64,000 nt of DNA from Clostridia bacterium. GTDB taxonomy: Bacteria > Bacillota > Clostridia > Oscillospirales > Acutalibacteraceae. Below the pieces are notes generated by a model. That model worked only from the letters and a program-made list of their open reading frames with translations. It did not search any database and was not told where the DNA came from. The DNA is taken from assembly GCA_017433225.1 (NCBI GenBank), contig JAFRHS010000006.1:1-64000 (forward strand). Direction: 5' to 3'. The position numbers and the translations under genes were made by a program. This document shows positions 8,551 to 16,911 of the stretch, piece by piece; the stretch's first letter is position 1, and every line of letters begins with the position of its first letter.

Positions 8551-8567
8551 CGAAATCGTACGAAATC
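8551..8567. repeat. CGAAATC direct repeat with 10-bp period
   Basis: CGAAATC-GTA-CGAAATC overlaps a TGTCGAA motif at 8548-8554. It may be part of the same regulatory region. Confidence 0.5.
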
Positions 8568-8636
8568 CCTTGTCATTATTCAGAATTGTTTAAGATTATC
8601 TCGCTATATTTGAGCCATAACATACACTGTTTGTAT

Positions 8637-8672
8637 GGTTTGTGCGAGAACTATTCGTCCATCGCACAAACC
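8637..8672 (+). promoter_or_regulatory. Inverted repeat/hairpin in the acyl ligase leader
   Basis: GGTTTGTGCGA (8637-8647) and TCGCACAAACC (8662-8672) form a perfect 11-bp stem with a 14-nt loop, ending 33 bp before the start codon. No T run follows, so it is not a terminator. It may be an operator or an RNA structure that affects translation. Confidence 0.6.
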
Positions 8673-8705
8673 GCAAAAAAAGTGTGAGAAAGCGAGTGTA
8701 TCTTA

Positions 8706-10469
8706 ATGTGTGCGAAGGAAACCGTCAAACGGCTCCCCTCTATCGAAAGACCCTGGATGCAGTTCTTCAGTGAAGAAGCACAGAAGGCAGAAATCCCGAA
8801 AGAGACGATCTACGAAGCGATCGTCCGCCGCAACAAAGGCTACGAAAACAATGTGGCCATCAATTATTTCGATCGAAAGATCACTTATCGCGAGCTGATC
8901 GATCGGTCAAACAACGCCGCGGCAGCGTTTGCCGCCCTCGGCGTCAAGAAAGGCGATATCGTCGCATGTGCGACCGTCACGTTCCCGGAGCCGGTCTACT
9001 CCCTTTACGGACTCAACAAGCTCGGCGCCACTCTGATGACCCTCGATCCGCGGCTGACGGCCGACCAGATCAGAGAATTCGTCGAACGGTCCGGCGCAAA
9101 GATCCTCATGATGGTCGATCTCTATTATGAAAAACTGAAAGAAGACCTTCAGAAGATGGATCTCGAACAGATCATCATCATCTCTGCCGACACCTCCCTT
9201 CCGAAAACCATCCGTTTCATCAAGCAGTTCAAAATGCCTGCTCCGAAGATCAAAGAAGAAGGGAACGTCATCACCTGGAACACGTTCGCGAAGAAGGGCA
9301 ATCCCGATCCGAACGCCACCTACACGGCAGCTTACGGTGAGAACGATTGCGCGGCGATCACGCTGACCGGCGGTACGACCGGTATGCCGAAGGGCGTCAT
9401 GCTGAGCCATGACGGCTTCAATGCGATCGCCACCTCTTTTGAAAACTGCGGTGTCTCCTACACGAGAGACCAGCGGTTCCTGAACATCATCCCGATGTTC
9501 TCCTCTTACGGCATCGTCTCCAGTCTCCATATGCCGTTCTGTCTCGGTCTGGAAGATGTCGTCATCCCGAAGTTCGATCAGGAAAAGGTCGGACACTATG
9601 TCAAAAAGTATCGCCCGGCCCATACCCTGATGGTCCCGGCGCATTACGAAAAGCTCATGAACAGCAAGGAGATGGCGAACGGATTCGACCTCAGCTTCTT
9701 TGAGACGGCCGGGTCCGGCGGCGACACCATGAATGCCGGCACCGAAGCGAAGCTCAACGGGTTCCTGAGAGATCACGGCAGCCGCTTCCCCCTGTCTCAG
9801 GGATACGGCATGAGCGAAGTCAGTTCCGCCGGTTCCTGCTACTGTAACGGAAACTTCCGTTCCCTCAGTGTCGGCTATCCTCTGCTCATGAACACCATCT
9901 CCATCTTCAAGCCGGAGACCGATGAAGAACTCGGCTACGATGTGGAAGGTGAGATCTGCATGACCGGCCCCTCCAACATGCTCGGCTATCTCAAAGACCC
10001 CGAAGAGACGGCAAATGTCATGCGGAGGCATGCGGACGGCAAGGTCTGGATCCATTCCGGCGACGTCGGCTACATGGATGAGGACGGGTTCCTCTACATC
10101 AAGGGCCGCATCAAGAGAATGATCACCCCGTTCAACGGACATAAGATCTTCCCCGCCCAGGTCGAAGGTATCATCGGCCGTCATGACGCCGTCAAGAGCT
10201 GTGCCGTGGTCGGTGTCAAAGACTTTGACCACGTCCAGGGCGAATGGCCCGTTGCGTACGTCGAGCTGAAAGAAAACGAGAACCCTGAGACCGTGATCGA
10301 AGAACTGAAGGCGATGTACGTCGCGGAACTCGACGACCTCGCCCGCCCGGTCAACACCGTCGTCATCGACGAGATGCCGAGAGAAGGCATGGGCAAGATC
10401 GCCTACAAGAAACTGTCCGAGAAGTACAACGCGGAAGAAGAAGCAAAACGGGCACAAATGGTCAGCTGA
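8706..10469 (+). CDS. AMP-forming acyl-CoA synthetase/ligase (ANL superfamily)
   Basis: This 587-residue protein has the ordered motifs of adenylate-forming enzymes: the P-loop TLTGGTTGMPKG near residue 220, the aromatic GYGMSEVSS near residue 365, the hinge SGDVGYMDEDGFLYIKGR near residue 450 and the C-terminal catalytic lysine in GMGKIAYKK. It should activate a carboxylic acid as acyl-AMP and transfer it to CoA or another thiol. No carrier-protein, TE or membrane domain is present. The substrate cannot be told. It is monocistronic between terminators, with an unusual repeat-rich leader and only a weak ribosome binding site (GAGAAAGCGAG). Confidence 0.85.
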   Translation: MCAKETVKRLPSIERPWMQFFSEEAQKAEIPKETIYEAIVRRNKGYENNVAINYFDRKITYRELIDRSNNAAAAFAALGVKKGDIVACATVTFPEPVYSLYGLNKLGATLMTLDPRLTADQIREFVERSGAKILMMVDLYYEKLKEDLQKMDLEQIIIISADTSLPKTIRFIKQFKMPAPKIKEEGNVITWNTFAKKGNPDPNATYTAAYGENDCAAITLTGGTTGMPKGVMLSHDGFNAIATSFENCGVSYTRDQRFLNIIPMFSSYGIVSSLHMPFCLGLEDVVIPKFDQEKVGHYVKKYRPAHTLMVPAHYEKLMNSKEMANGFDLSFFETAGSGGDTMNAGTEAKLNGFLRDHGSRFPLSQGYGMSEVSSAGSCYCNGNFRSLSVGYPLLMNTISIFKPETDEELGYDVEGEICMTGPSNMLGYLKDPEETANVMRRHADGKVWIHSGDVGYMDEDGFLYIKGRIKRMITPFNGHKIFPAQVEGIIGRHDAVKSCAVVGVKDFDHVQGEWPVAYVELKENENPETVIEELKAMYVAELDDLARPVNTVVIDEMPREGMGKIAYKKLSEKYNAEEEAKRAQMVS

Positions 10470-10491
10470 CCATCCTCAAATACCTCGAAAG

Positions 10492-10530
10492 AAAAAGACT
10501 GCATCGGCAAATGCCGGTGCAGTCTTTTTT
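10492..10530. terminator. Bidirectional terminator between acyl ligase and rubrerythrin
   Basis: The stem AAAAGACTGCA-CGGC pairs with GCCG-TGCAGTCTTTT around a short AT loop, with one mismatch. T runs lie on both strands, and the flanking genes converge. Confidence 0.85.
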
Positions 10531-10595
10531 CAGGAATATGGTTTCACCGGCAGTCGCCGATGGAATCATGCTTTCCGTCTGGCAGGCGCATAGCC

Positions 10596-11144
10596 TTAGC
10601 CGAAATATCTCTCGAGGAGACCCTTGAACGCTTTGCCGTGGCGGGCTTCGTCGCGAGCCATCTCATGAACAGAATCGTGGATGGCGTCGAGGCCGAGTTC
10701 CTTGGCTTTCTTGGCGAGTTCGGTCTTGCCTTCGGTGGCGCCGAATTCTGCGTCGACTCTCATTTCGAGATTCTTCTTGGTGGAGTCGGTCAGGACCTCA
10801 CCGAGCATCTCGGCGAAACGGGAGGCGTGGTCTGCCTCTTCGAACGCTGCCTTTTCCCAATAGAGGCCGATCTCCGGATAACCTTCGCGGAAAGCGACAC
10901 GGGACATGGCAAGATACATGCCGACTTCAGAGCACTCACCGTTGAAGTTCTCGCGAAGACCTGCTTTGATCTCTTCCGGGACATCGGAAGCGATGCCGAC
11001 CACATGCTCGGCAGCCCAGTTCATGTCGCCGCCCATCTCGTTGAACTTCGAAGCGGGAGCTTTACAAATGGGGCATACGAAATCGGCCGGAAGGGACTCG
11101 CCTTCATAGACATATCCGCAGATGCTGCAAACAAATTTTTTCAT
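10596..11144 (-). CDS. rbr: Reverse rubrerythrin (rubredoxin domain first)
   Basis: This protein of 182 residues has an N-terminal rubredoxin domain ([10 protein letters not shown] ... CPICKAP, residues about 4-35) followed by a ferritin-like diiron domain ([41 protein letters not shown]). This inverted order is known from clostridial reverse rubrerythrins, which reduce hydrogen peroxide and oxygen with electrons from NAD(P)H via a flavoprotein. It protects cytoplasmic enzymes in anaerobes. The start is the ATG behind GGAGGT; the in-frame extension to 11210 lacks a ribosome binding site. It lies downstream of argD but seems to be a separate unit. Confidence 0.93.
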   Translation of the reverse strand: MKKFVCSICGYVYEGESLPADFVCPICKAPASKFNEMGGDMNWAAEHVVGIASDVPEEIKAGLRENFNGECSEVGMYLAMSRVAFREGYPEIGLYWEKAAFEEADHASRFAEMLGEVLTDSTKKNLEMRVDAEFGATEGKTELAKKAKELGLDAIHDSVHEMARDEARHGKAFKGLLERYFG

Positions 11145-11232
11145 GATGTTTACCTCCAAAAAAGTGATTTCAGGACGAGACCCCAGATGATCAAGATACC
11201 ATATTCCCAAACAGGTCCGTCCCGTTACCTTA

Positions 11233-11262
11233 ATCGTAAATGTTCAGGCCTCGGTTTGTCAA
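11233..11262 (-). promoter_or_regulatory. Candidate promoter of the rubrerythrin gene
   Basis: On the minus strand TTGACA and TACGAT are 18 bp apart. The -35 box overlaps the palindrome TTGTCA-A-TGACAA (plus strand), a possible operator. The -10 match is moderate. Confidence 0.35.
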
Positions 11263-11281
11263 TGACAACTGTCAAATAATC

Positions 11282-12463
11282 TCAGTCGCCGAGCAGGGAC
11301 TGCAGGATGGCGAGGCCCTTGTCGATCTCTTCAATGGTGATGACGAGAGGCGGCAGGAATCGCAGCACGTTGCCGTGCGCCGTCAGCGTCAGAAGGCCGC
11401 GGGTGGCGAGCGCCTGCGAGATCTGGCCGGCGTCGGCGCCGATCATCTGGAGGCCGATCATGAGACCCTTGCCTTTGATGGCGGCGATGTTGCCGGAACG
11501 CATGTTGTGGATGGCCGCGGCGATGTAGTTCCCCTTCTCGCGGACTTCCAGCAGGAACTGGTCGTCCAGTTCGGAGAGGACCTCCAGAGCCGCGCTGGCG
11601 GCGATGGGGTTCCCGCCGAAGGTGGAACCGTGGGTGCCGGGACCGAGAGCTCCGCGGGCCTTTTCCGAGACGAGGAAGCCGCCCATGGGCAGACCGCCGG
11701 CGATGCCTTTGGCAAAGGAGACACCGTCGGGCTCGATGTCGTAGTCCTGGAACGCGAAGAGCGTGCCGGTCCGGCCGACGCCGGTCTGGACTTCGTCGAT
11801 GAGCAGAAGCCAGTCGTTCTTTTTGCAGTATTCGGCGACCGTCTTCACGTACTCCTTGTCGAGGACGTTGACGCCGCCTTCGCCCTGGACCAGTTCCATC
11901 ATGACCGCGCAGACCGTGTCGTCTGCCGTCATGACAAGGTCGGAGAAGTCGTTGGCTTTAACGTACTTGAACCCTTCCGTGAACGGGAAGAAATACTGGT
12001 GGAACATGTCCTGTCCGGTGGCGTTCAGTGTCGTGATCGTCCGGCCGTGGAACGAATCCTTCAGCGTGAGGATGGTGGAACGGCCTTCGCCGTATTTGTC
12101 AAAACTGTATTTCCGGGCGAGCTTGATGATGCCTTCGTTGCCCTCCGCGCCGGAGTTGCCGAAGAAGACCGCGCTCATGCCGGTCCGCGTGCAGAGCTGT
12201 TCCGCGAGTTTCGCGCAGGGCTCGGTGTAGTAGAGGTTCGACATGTGGCCGATCTTGAGCGCCTGATCGTAGATCGCCTTCGCCCATTTCTCGTTGCCGT
12301 AGCCGACCGAACTGACGCCGATGCCGCTCGTGAAGTCGATGTATTCGTTGCCTTCTGCGTCGTAAACCGTGGCACCCTTGCCGTGCGTGATGGCAATGGG
12401 GTTTCTGCCGTAGGTCCCCAGCACATACTGCTGGTCGAGGGCCATGAGTTCTTTCGTGGTCAT
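11282..12463 (-). CDS. argD: Acetylornithine aminotransferase
   Basis: ArgD transfers the amino group of glutamate to N-acetylglutamate semialdehyde with PLP. The 393 residues carry the class III aminotransferase signature: NSGAEGNEGIIKLARKYS, FHGRTITTL, LLIDEVQTGVGRTG and the PLP lysine in FAKGIAGGLPMGG, with THGSTFGGNP after it. It is the last gene of the arginine operon and its ATG overlaps the argB stop by four bases (ATGA), which suggests translational coupling. No strong terminator was found before the rubrerythrin gene, so some read-through is possible. Confidence 0.95.
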   Translation of the reverse strand: MTTKELMALDQQYVLGTYGRNPIAITHGKGATVYDAEGNEYIDFTSGIGVSSVGYGNEKWAKAIYDQALKIGHMSNLYYTEPCAKLAEQLCTRTGMSAVFFGNSGAEGNEGIIKLARKYSFDKYGEGRSTILTLKDSFHGRTITTLNATGQDMFHQYFFPFTEGFKYVKANDFSDLVMTADDTVCAVMMELVQGEGGVNVLDKEYVKTVAEYCKKNDWLLLIDEVQTGVGRTGTLFAFQDYDIEPDGVSFAKGIAGGLPMGGFLVSEKARGALGPGTHGSTFGGNPIAASAALEVLSELDDQFLLEVREKGNYIAAAIHNMRSGNIAAIKGKGLMIGLQMIGADAGQISQALATRGLLTLTAHGNVLRFLPPLVITIEEIDKGLAILQSLLGD

Positions 12464-13371
12464 GTGTTGTCCTCCCCTCTCCAGACCATGGTCCCGATAC
12501 CCTTGTGGGACAGGACTTCGATCAGGATGGAATGCGGGATGCGTCCGTCGAGGATATGCGTGCGGGCAACGCCGCTCTTGACGGCGAATTCACAGCACTC
12601 GACCTTCGGGATCATGCCGCCCTGCAGGACGCCGGACGCCTTGAGTTCCGGGATCTCATCGAGGGTGATCCGTCCGATGAGGGTGGACTCGTCGTCCTTG
12701 TCTCTGAGGACACCGGTGATGTCCGTGAGCAGGATGAGTTTCGACGCATGACAGGCGATGGCGATGCGCGCCGCGGCCGTGTCCGCGTTGATGTTGTAGC
12801 ACTTGTTGCCGTCCGTACCCATGGCGACCGTCGAGATGACCGGGATCATCCCGCTGCCGATGGTATGGAAGATGACTTCGGGGTCGATGTCCTCGATCTC
12901 GCCGACGAGGCCGTAATCGAAGCCGTCGCCCTTGTCAAGCTTGACCGCCTGGATCATGTTGTCGTCCATACCGGAGAGGCCGACCGCTTTGCCGCCGGCG
13001 TCGTTGATGAGCTTGACAAGGTCTTTATTGACCTTGCCGCAGAGGACCGACTGGACGATGTCCATGGTCTCTTCGTCGGTATAACGCAGGCCGTTGACGA
13101 ATCTGCTCTCCTTGCCGGTCTTCTTCAGCATGGCGGAGATCTCCGGGCCGCCGCCGTGGACGACGATGACCCGGACACCGATGAGAGACAGCATGACGAT
13201 GTCGTCGATGACCGCTCTGCGAAGCTCTTCCGAGATCATCGCGTTCCCGCCGTACTTGATGACGATGGTCTTGCCATAGTACCGCTGGATGTAGGGCAGC
13301 GCCTCGATGAGGGTCTGTGCCCTCTGTTCCGGCGTGATGTTCACGTGGTTGATGTTGTCGAACGTATCCAT
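12460..13371 (-). CDS. argB: Acetylglutamate kinase
   Basis: ArgB phosphorylates N-acetylglutamate, the second step of the acetylated arginine pathway and the usual site of arginine feedback inhibition. The 303 residues show the amino-acid kinase fold: IVIKYGGNAM (phosphate loop), VVHGGGPEIS, NINADTAAARIA and LLTDITGVL. AGGAG precedes the ATG. It sits between argJ and argD with a 23-bp gap before it and a four-base overlap after it. The N-terminal helix ahead of the kinase core (about 25 residues) is the kind used for hexamer formation in arginine-sensitive forms, but sensitivity is not certain. Confidence 0.96.
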   Translation of the reverse strand: MDTFDNINHVNITPEQRAQTLIEALPYIQRYYGKTIVIKYGGNAMISEELRRAVIDDIVMLSLIGVRVIVVHGGGPEISAMLKKTGKESRFVNGLRYTDEETMDIVQSVLCGKVNKDLVKLINDAGGKAVGLSGMDDNMIQAVKLDKGDGFDYGLVGEIEDIDPEVIFHTIGSGMIPVISTVAMGTDGNKCYNINADTAAARIAIACHASKLILLTDITGVLRDKDDESTLIGRITLDEIPELKASGVLQGGMIPKVECCEFAVKSGVARTHILDGRIPHSILIEVLSHKGIGTMVWRGEDNT

Positions 13372-13394
13372 AGTGTTATCTCCTAAAGGCGCTG

Positions 13395-14621
13395 TCAGGT
13401 CCGATAGTCGCCGTTGATTTTCACATAGTCGTAAGTGAGGTCGCAGCCCCAGCAGGTGGCCTCCGCGTCCCCTTCGCCAAGTACGATGTCGATGATGACC
13501 TCCTCTTCGCTGAGGACGCTCTTGGCCGTCTCTTCGGAGAAGTCGACGCCCCGTCCGTTCTGGCAGACCAGGACGTTCCCCGCCTCAGAGACGAAGGAGA
13601 TGCTGACCTTGTCGGGGTCGAAGTCCACGCCGGAATAGCCCATGGCGCAGAGCACGCGGCCCCAGTTGGCGTCGGCGCCGAAGATGGCCGCCTTGGTCAG
13701 GGAGGAGTTGATGACGCTCTTGCCGAGGACCTCCGCGTCCGCCTCGCTCGCGGCGCCGGAGATTTTGCAGGTCATGAGGTGCGTGGCCCCTTCCCCGTCC
13801 TTTGCCATCAGCCGGCAGAGGTACAGGCAGACTTCGTACATAGCCGCTTTCAGGGCCTCGAAGTCCTCGCCCTCGTTGGCGATACACGGGTTCTCCGCAA
13901 GACCATTTGCGAGGATGATGCAGGTGTCGTTCGTCGACATGTCGCCGTCGACCGAGATGCGGTTGAACGTCTTGCCGACGACCTCCCGCAGCGCTTTGTC
14001 GAGCATCTCCGCCGAGGCACAGGCGTCGGTGGTCAGGTAGCAGAGCATGGTGCCCATCTGCGGATGGATCATGCCGCTGCCCTTGGAGATGCCGCCGATG
14101 TGAGCGGTCTTTCCGCCGACTTCGAACGCGTAAGAGATCTCCTTTTTCACCGTGTCCGTCGTCATGATGGCGCGGGCGACCGCGTCGGAGCCTTCCGCAG
14201 AGTCGTTGAGTTTCGACACCAGTTCCGGCAAAGCCGCTTCAATGGCCTCGACGTTCAAACGGACGCCGATGACGCCGGTGCTGGAGACCAGCACGTCCGA
14301 GGCTTTGACATCCAGAGCGTCGGAGACCAGCGCCATCTCTTTCCGGCAGGTCTCTTCCCCGTCCGGCGCACAGGCGTTGGCGATGGAGCTGTTGGCGATG
14401 ATGACCTGCGCGGTCCCGTCCGCCAGCTGCTTTTTGTCGAGCCAGACCGGCGCGGCTTTGACGCGGTTGGTCGTAAACACTCCGGCAGCGGCGCAGGGGA
14501 CGCTCGAGACGATGAGTCCGAGGTCATTCTTGTCTGCGGGAGACGTCGGCTTGATGCCGGCCCTGAGCCCCGCAGCCGAAAAGCCTTTTGCGGCACAGAT
14601 GCCGCCGGGGATTAGTTTCAT
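13395..14621 (-). CDS. argJ: Glutamate N-acetyltransferase/ornithine acetyltransferase
   Basis: ArgJ moves the acetyl group from acetylornithine back to glutamate, closing the acetyl cycle; bifunctional forms can also use acetyl-CoA. The 408-residue precursor is cut by itself before a threonine in the conserved motif. Here the motif reads GSGMIHPQMGTML, with glycine where alanine is usual before the catalytic threonine. VFTTNRVKAAPV and the C-terminal GRVLCAMGYSG region are also typical. The presence of argJ fits the absence of argA and argE nearby. AAGGAG precedes the ATG. Confidence 0.95.
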   Translation of the reverse strand: MKLIPGGICAAKGFSAAGLRAGIKPTSPADKNDLGLIVSSVPCAAAGVFTTNRVKAAPVWLDKKQLADGTAQVIIANSSIANACAPDGEETCRKEMALVSDALDVKASDVLVSSTGVIGVRLNVEAIEAALPELVSKLNDSAEGSDAVARAIMTTDTVKKEISYAFEVGGKTAHIGGISKGSGMIHPQMGTMLCYLTTDACASAEMLDKALREVVGKTFNRISVDGDMSTNDTCIILANGLAENPCIANEGEDFEALKAAMYEVCLYLCRLMAKDGEGATHLMTCKISGAASEADAEVLGKSVINSSLTKAAIFGADANWGRVLCAMGYSGVDFDPDKVSISFVSEAGNVLVCQNGRGVDFSEETAKSVLSEEEVIIDIVLGEGDAEATCWGCDLTYDYVKINGDYRT

Positions 14622-14633
14622 AAAGATCTCTCC

Positions 14634-15914
14634 TTAGAAATCGAGCTTGTCGTAGAATTCGGTGCCCTCGAAGGTGGCATAGTAGTCTTGGGCGGTCTCG
14701 GCGCGACGGATGAGGTCGACGGAGCCGTCCTCCTTCAGGAGCAGTTCGGCACACTTGAGTTTGCCGTTGTAGTTGTAGCCCATCGAGTAGCCGTGGGCAC
14801 CGGCGTCGTGGATGAAGAGATAGTCGCCCATCTCGATCTCCGGCAGTTCGCGGTCGATCGCGAACTTGTCGCTGTTCTCGCAGAGAGAACCGGTGACGTC
14901 GTAGACATGGTCGGCGGGAGCGTTCTCTTTCCCGAGGACCGTGATGTGATGGTACGCGCCGTAGATCGCCGGACGCATCAGGTTGACGGCACAGGCGTCG
15001 ACCCCGATGTACTCCTTGTAGATGTGCTTCTCGTGGATGGCCTTCGTGACGACCGCGCCGTAGGGCGCCAGCATGAAGCGGCCCATCTCGGTGTAGATGG
15101 CGATATCGTCCATGCCCGCCGGGACCAGGGTCTCCTCATATGCCTTGCGGACGCCTTCGCCGATGACGAGGATGTCGTTCGGAGTCTGGTCGGGCCGGTA
15201 AGCCACGCCGACACCGCCGGACAGATTGATGAAGGCGATGTGCGCGCCGGTCTCGTTTTTGAGGTCGATGGCCAGTTCAAAGAGCTCTTTCGCGAGCTTC
15301 GGATAGTATTCGTTGGTGACCGTGTTGGACGCGAGGAACGCATGGATGCCGAAGTGTTTGACGCCCTTCTCCATCAGGGTCTTGTAAGCCTCGATCATCT
15401 GCGCTTTGGTCATGCCGTACTTCGCGTCGCCGGGGTTGTCCATGATGCCGTTCGAGAGCGTATAGACCCCGCCGGGATTGTACCGGCAGCTCATGGTCTC
15501 CGGCAGTTTGCCGCCGCAGGCCTCTTCGCAGAAATCGATGTGCGTGATGTCGTCGAGGTTGATGATGGCGCCGAGTTCGTTCGCGTAGGTATACTCCTCA
15601 AACGGCGTGTCGTTCGAAGAGAACATGATGTGGTCTCCGGACAGGCCGAGGGCTTTCGCCATCATGAGCTCCGTTCTGGAGGCGCAGTCGGTGCCGCAGT
15701 CATACTCCGCCAGCAATTTGACGATGCTGGGGTTCGGCGTCGCCTTGACGGCAAAATACTCCCGGAAGCCCGGGTTCCAGGAAAACGCCTTTTTCACGTT
15801 TTCCACATTGCGGCGGATGCCGGCTTCATCATAAAGATAAAACGGCGTCGGATAGGTCTTGACGATCTCTTCGACCTGTTCTTTCGTCACGAATGCTTTC
15901 TTTTCCATGTTCAT
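14634..15914 (-). CDS. lysA: PLP-dependent decarboxylase, diaminopimelate decarboxylase-like
   Basis: This 426-residue fold-III decarboxylase has the PLP lysine in YFAVKATPNP, the glycine-rich phosphate loop NLSGGVGVAYRP, EMGRFMLAPYGAVV, and the active-site cysteine of the partner subunit in SLCENSDKFA. LysA converts meso-diaminopimelate to lysine. The usual HIGSQ motif is replaced by HAFLASNT, a variant I associate with a clostridial LysA subgroup. Its place inside the arginine operon, overlapping argC by four bases, suggests control by arginine or a shifted substrate. An ATG at 15908 is better spaced from AAAGG and may be the true start. Confidence 0.8.
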   Translation of the reverse strand: MNMEKKAFVTKEQVEEIVKTYPTPFYLYDEAGIRRNVENVKKAFSWNPGFREYFAVKATPNPSIVKLLAEYDCGTDCASRTELMMAKALGLSGDHIMFSSNDTPFEEYTYANELGAIINLDDITHIDFCEEACGGKLPETMSCRYNPGGVYTLSNGIMDNPGDAKYGMTKAQMIEAYKTLMEKGVKHFGIHAFLASNTVTNEYYPKLAKELFELAIDLKNETGAHIAFINLSGGVGVAYRPDQTPNDILVIGEGVRKAYEETLVPAGMDDIAIYTEMGRFMLAPYGAVVTKAIHEKHIYKEYIGVDACAVNLMRPAIYGAYHHITVLGKENAPADHVYDVTGSLCENSDKFAIDRELPEIEMGDYLFIHDAGAHGYSMGYNYNGKLKCAELLLKEDGSVDLIRRAETAQDYYATFEGTEFYDKLDF

Positions 15915-16840
15915 AATCCTTTCGATTCTTCAAAGCCCAGCATCAGGTTCATGTTCTGGACCGCGGCGCCGGAAGCGCCTTTGCCGAGGTTGTCGAGCAG
16001 AGCCGTGATGGTCACGCGCTCGTCGTTGCCGGTGACGTTCAGCAGGATCTGGTTGGTCCCGGCCATGCGGTTCGCGTAGAACTTGCCCTCCTGCACGAGT
16101 TCCGGGTTGACCGAGACGTTGCAGGTATTGCGGTAGTAGGTGTAGAGCATGTCGTGGATCTGTTCGACCGTGAAGCCGTTCAGGAACTCTTTGTGAAGCG
16201 GGACCGCCACTTCCATGCCCTTGTAGTAGTCGTCGACGATCGGGTTGAAGACCGGCTTTTTCTCGAGTCCGCAGATGATCTGCATCTCGGGGATGTGCTT
16301 GTGGTCGCCGTTCAGCGCATAATGGCTCGGTGCGAAGAGCGCTTCCCCTTTTTCGTCGGACTCATAGTCCGCGATCATTTTCTTGCCGCCGCCCGAGTAG
16401 CCGGACAGGCCCCAGGAGGTCAGCGGGACGGACTTGTCGACGATACCGAGTTTCACGAGCGGATAGACGATGCTGATGAAGCCGGAGGCATAACAGCCGG
16501 GGTTCGCGACCCGTTTGCTATTGATGATGTTCTCCCGGTGTTCGAGCGACAGTTCCGGGAACCCGTAGTCCCAGGCAGGATTCGTGCGGTGAGCGGTCGA
16601 CGCGTCGATGATCTTCGTCTCGGGGTTCTCGACGAGCTTCACGGCTTCGATGGCGGCCGCGTCCGGCAGACACAGGAACACGAGGTCTGCCGCGTTCATG
16701 AACTTTTTCCGCTCCTCCACATCCCGGTGGAGTTCATCGGAGATGATGAGCAGTTCGATGTCGTCTCTCTGTCCGAGACGGTCATAGATCTGCAGGCCCG
16801 TGGTGCCTGCCTGACCGTCGATGTAGATCTTAGGTTTCAT
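15911..16840 (-). CDS. argC: N-acetyl-gamma-glutamyl-phosphate reductase, short type
   Basis: ArgC reduces N-acetylglutamyl phosphate to the semialdehyde with NADPH. The 309-residue length and the sequence around the catalytic cysteine (RVANPGCYASGF), with YIDGQAGTTGLQIYDRL at the nucleotide-binding N-terminus, fit the shorter ArgC family rather than the 345-residue one. The histidine region GDHKHIPEM is present. It is the first gene of the arginine operon, with GGAGG before the ATG and a promoter carrying ARG-box-like palindromes. Confidence 0.93.
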   Translation of the reverse strand: MKPKIYIDGQAGTTGLQIYDRLGQRDDIELLIISDELHRDVEERKKFMNAADLVFLCLPDAAAIEAVKLVENPETKIIDASTAHRTNPAWDYGFPELSLEHRENIINSKRVANPGCYASGFISIVYPLVKLGIVDKSVPLTSWGLSGYSGGGKKMIADYESDEKGEALFAPSHYALNGDHKHIPEMQIICGLEKKPVFNPIVDDYYKGMEVAVPLHKEFLNGFTVEQIHDMLYTYYRNTCNVSVNPELVQEGKFYANRMAGTNQILLNVTGNDERVTITALLDNLGKGASGAAVQNMNLMLGFEESKGL

Positions 16841-16875
16841 GGGATCCTCCCTGGATCGATGGATATTTGTTACGT

Positions 16876-16904
16876 ATTATAATGCATATTTATGCATAAA
16901 TCAA
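16876..16904 (-). promoter_or_regulatory. Promoter of the argC operon
   Basis: On the minus strand TTGATT (16899-16904) and TATAAT (16876-16881) are exactly 17 bp apart. The whole spacer is an ARG-box-like palindrome, and a second box lies just upstream of the -35. Confidence 0.85.
16882..16897. promoter_or_regulatory. ARG-box-like palindrome 1 (in promoter spacer)
   Basis: ATGCATA-TT-TATGCAT has two perfect 7-bp arms and fits the AT-rich TNNAT...ATNNA pattern of ArgR operators. Binding here would cover both promoter elements. Confidence 0.7.
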
Positions 16905-16911
16905 TAGATTA

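Larger units (their letters stand above)
8310..8705. other. Gene-free AT-rich leader with several repeat sets
   Basis: About 400 bp without a convincing ORF precede the acyl ligase gene. The stretch is much richer in A+T than its surroundings and holds a 13-bp tandem repeat, three helically phased GACAAA repeats, a CGAAATC pair, a TGTCGAA motif at 8548-8554 and an 11-bp inverted repeat near the start codon. No clear -35/-10 pair was found. Confidence 0.6.

Noticed and set aside
8548..8554. Spo0A box controlling the acyl ligase
   Set aside because: TGTCGAA is a seven-base match only, and spo0A is not where expected; kept only as a remark in the repeat finding.
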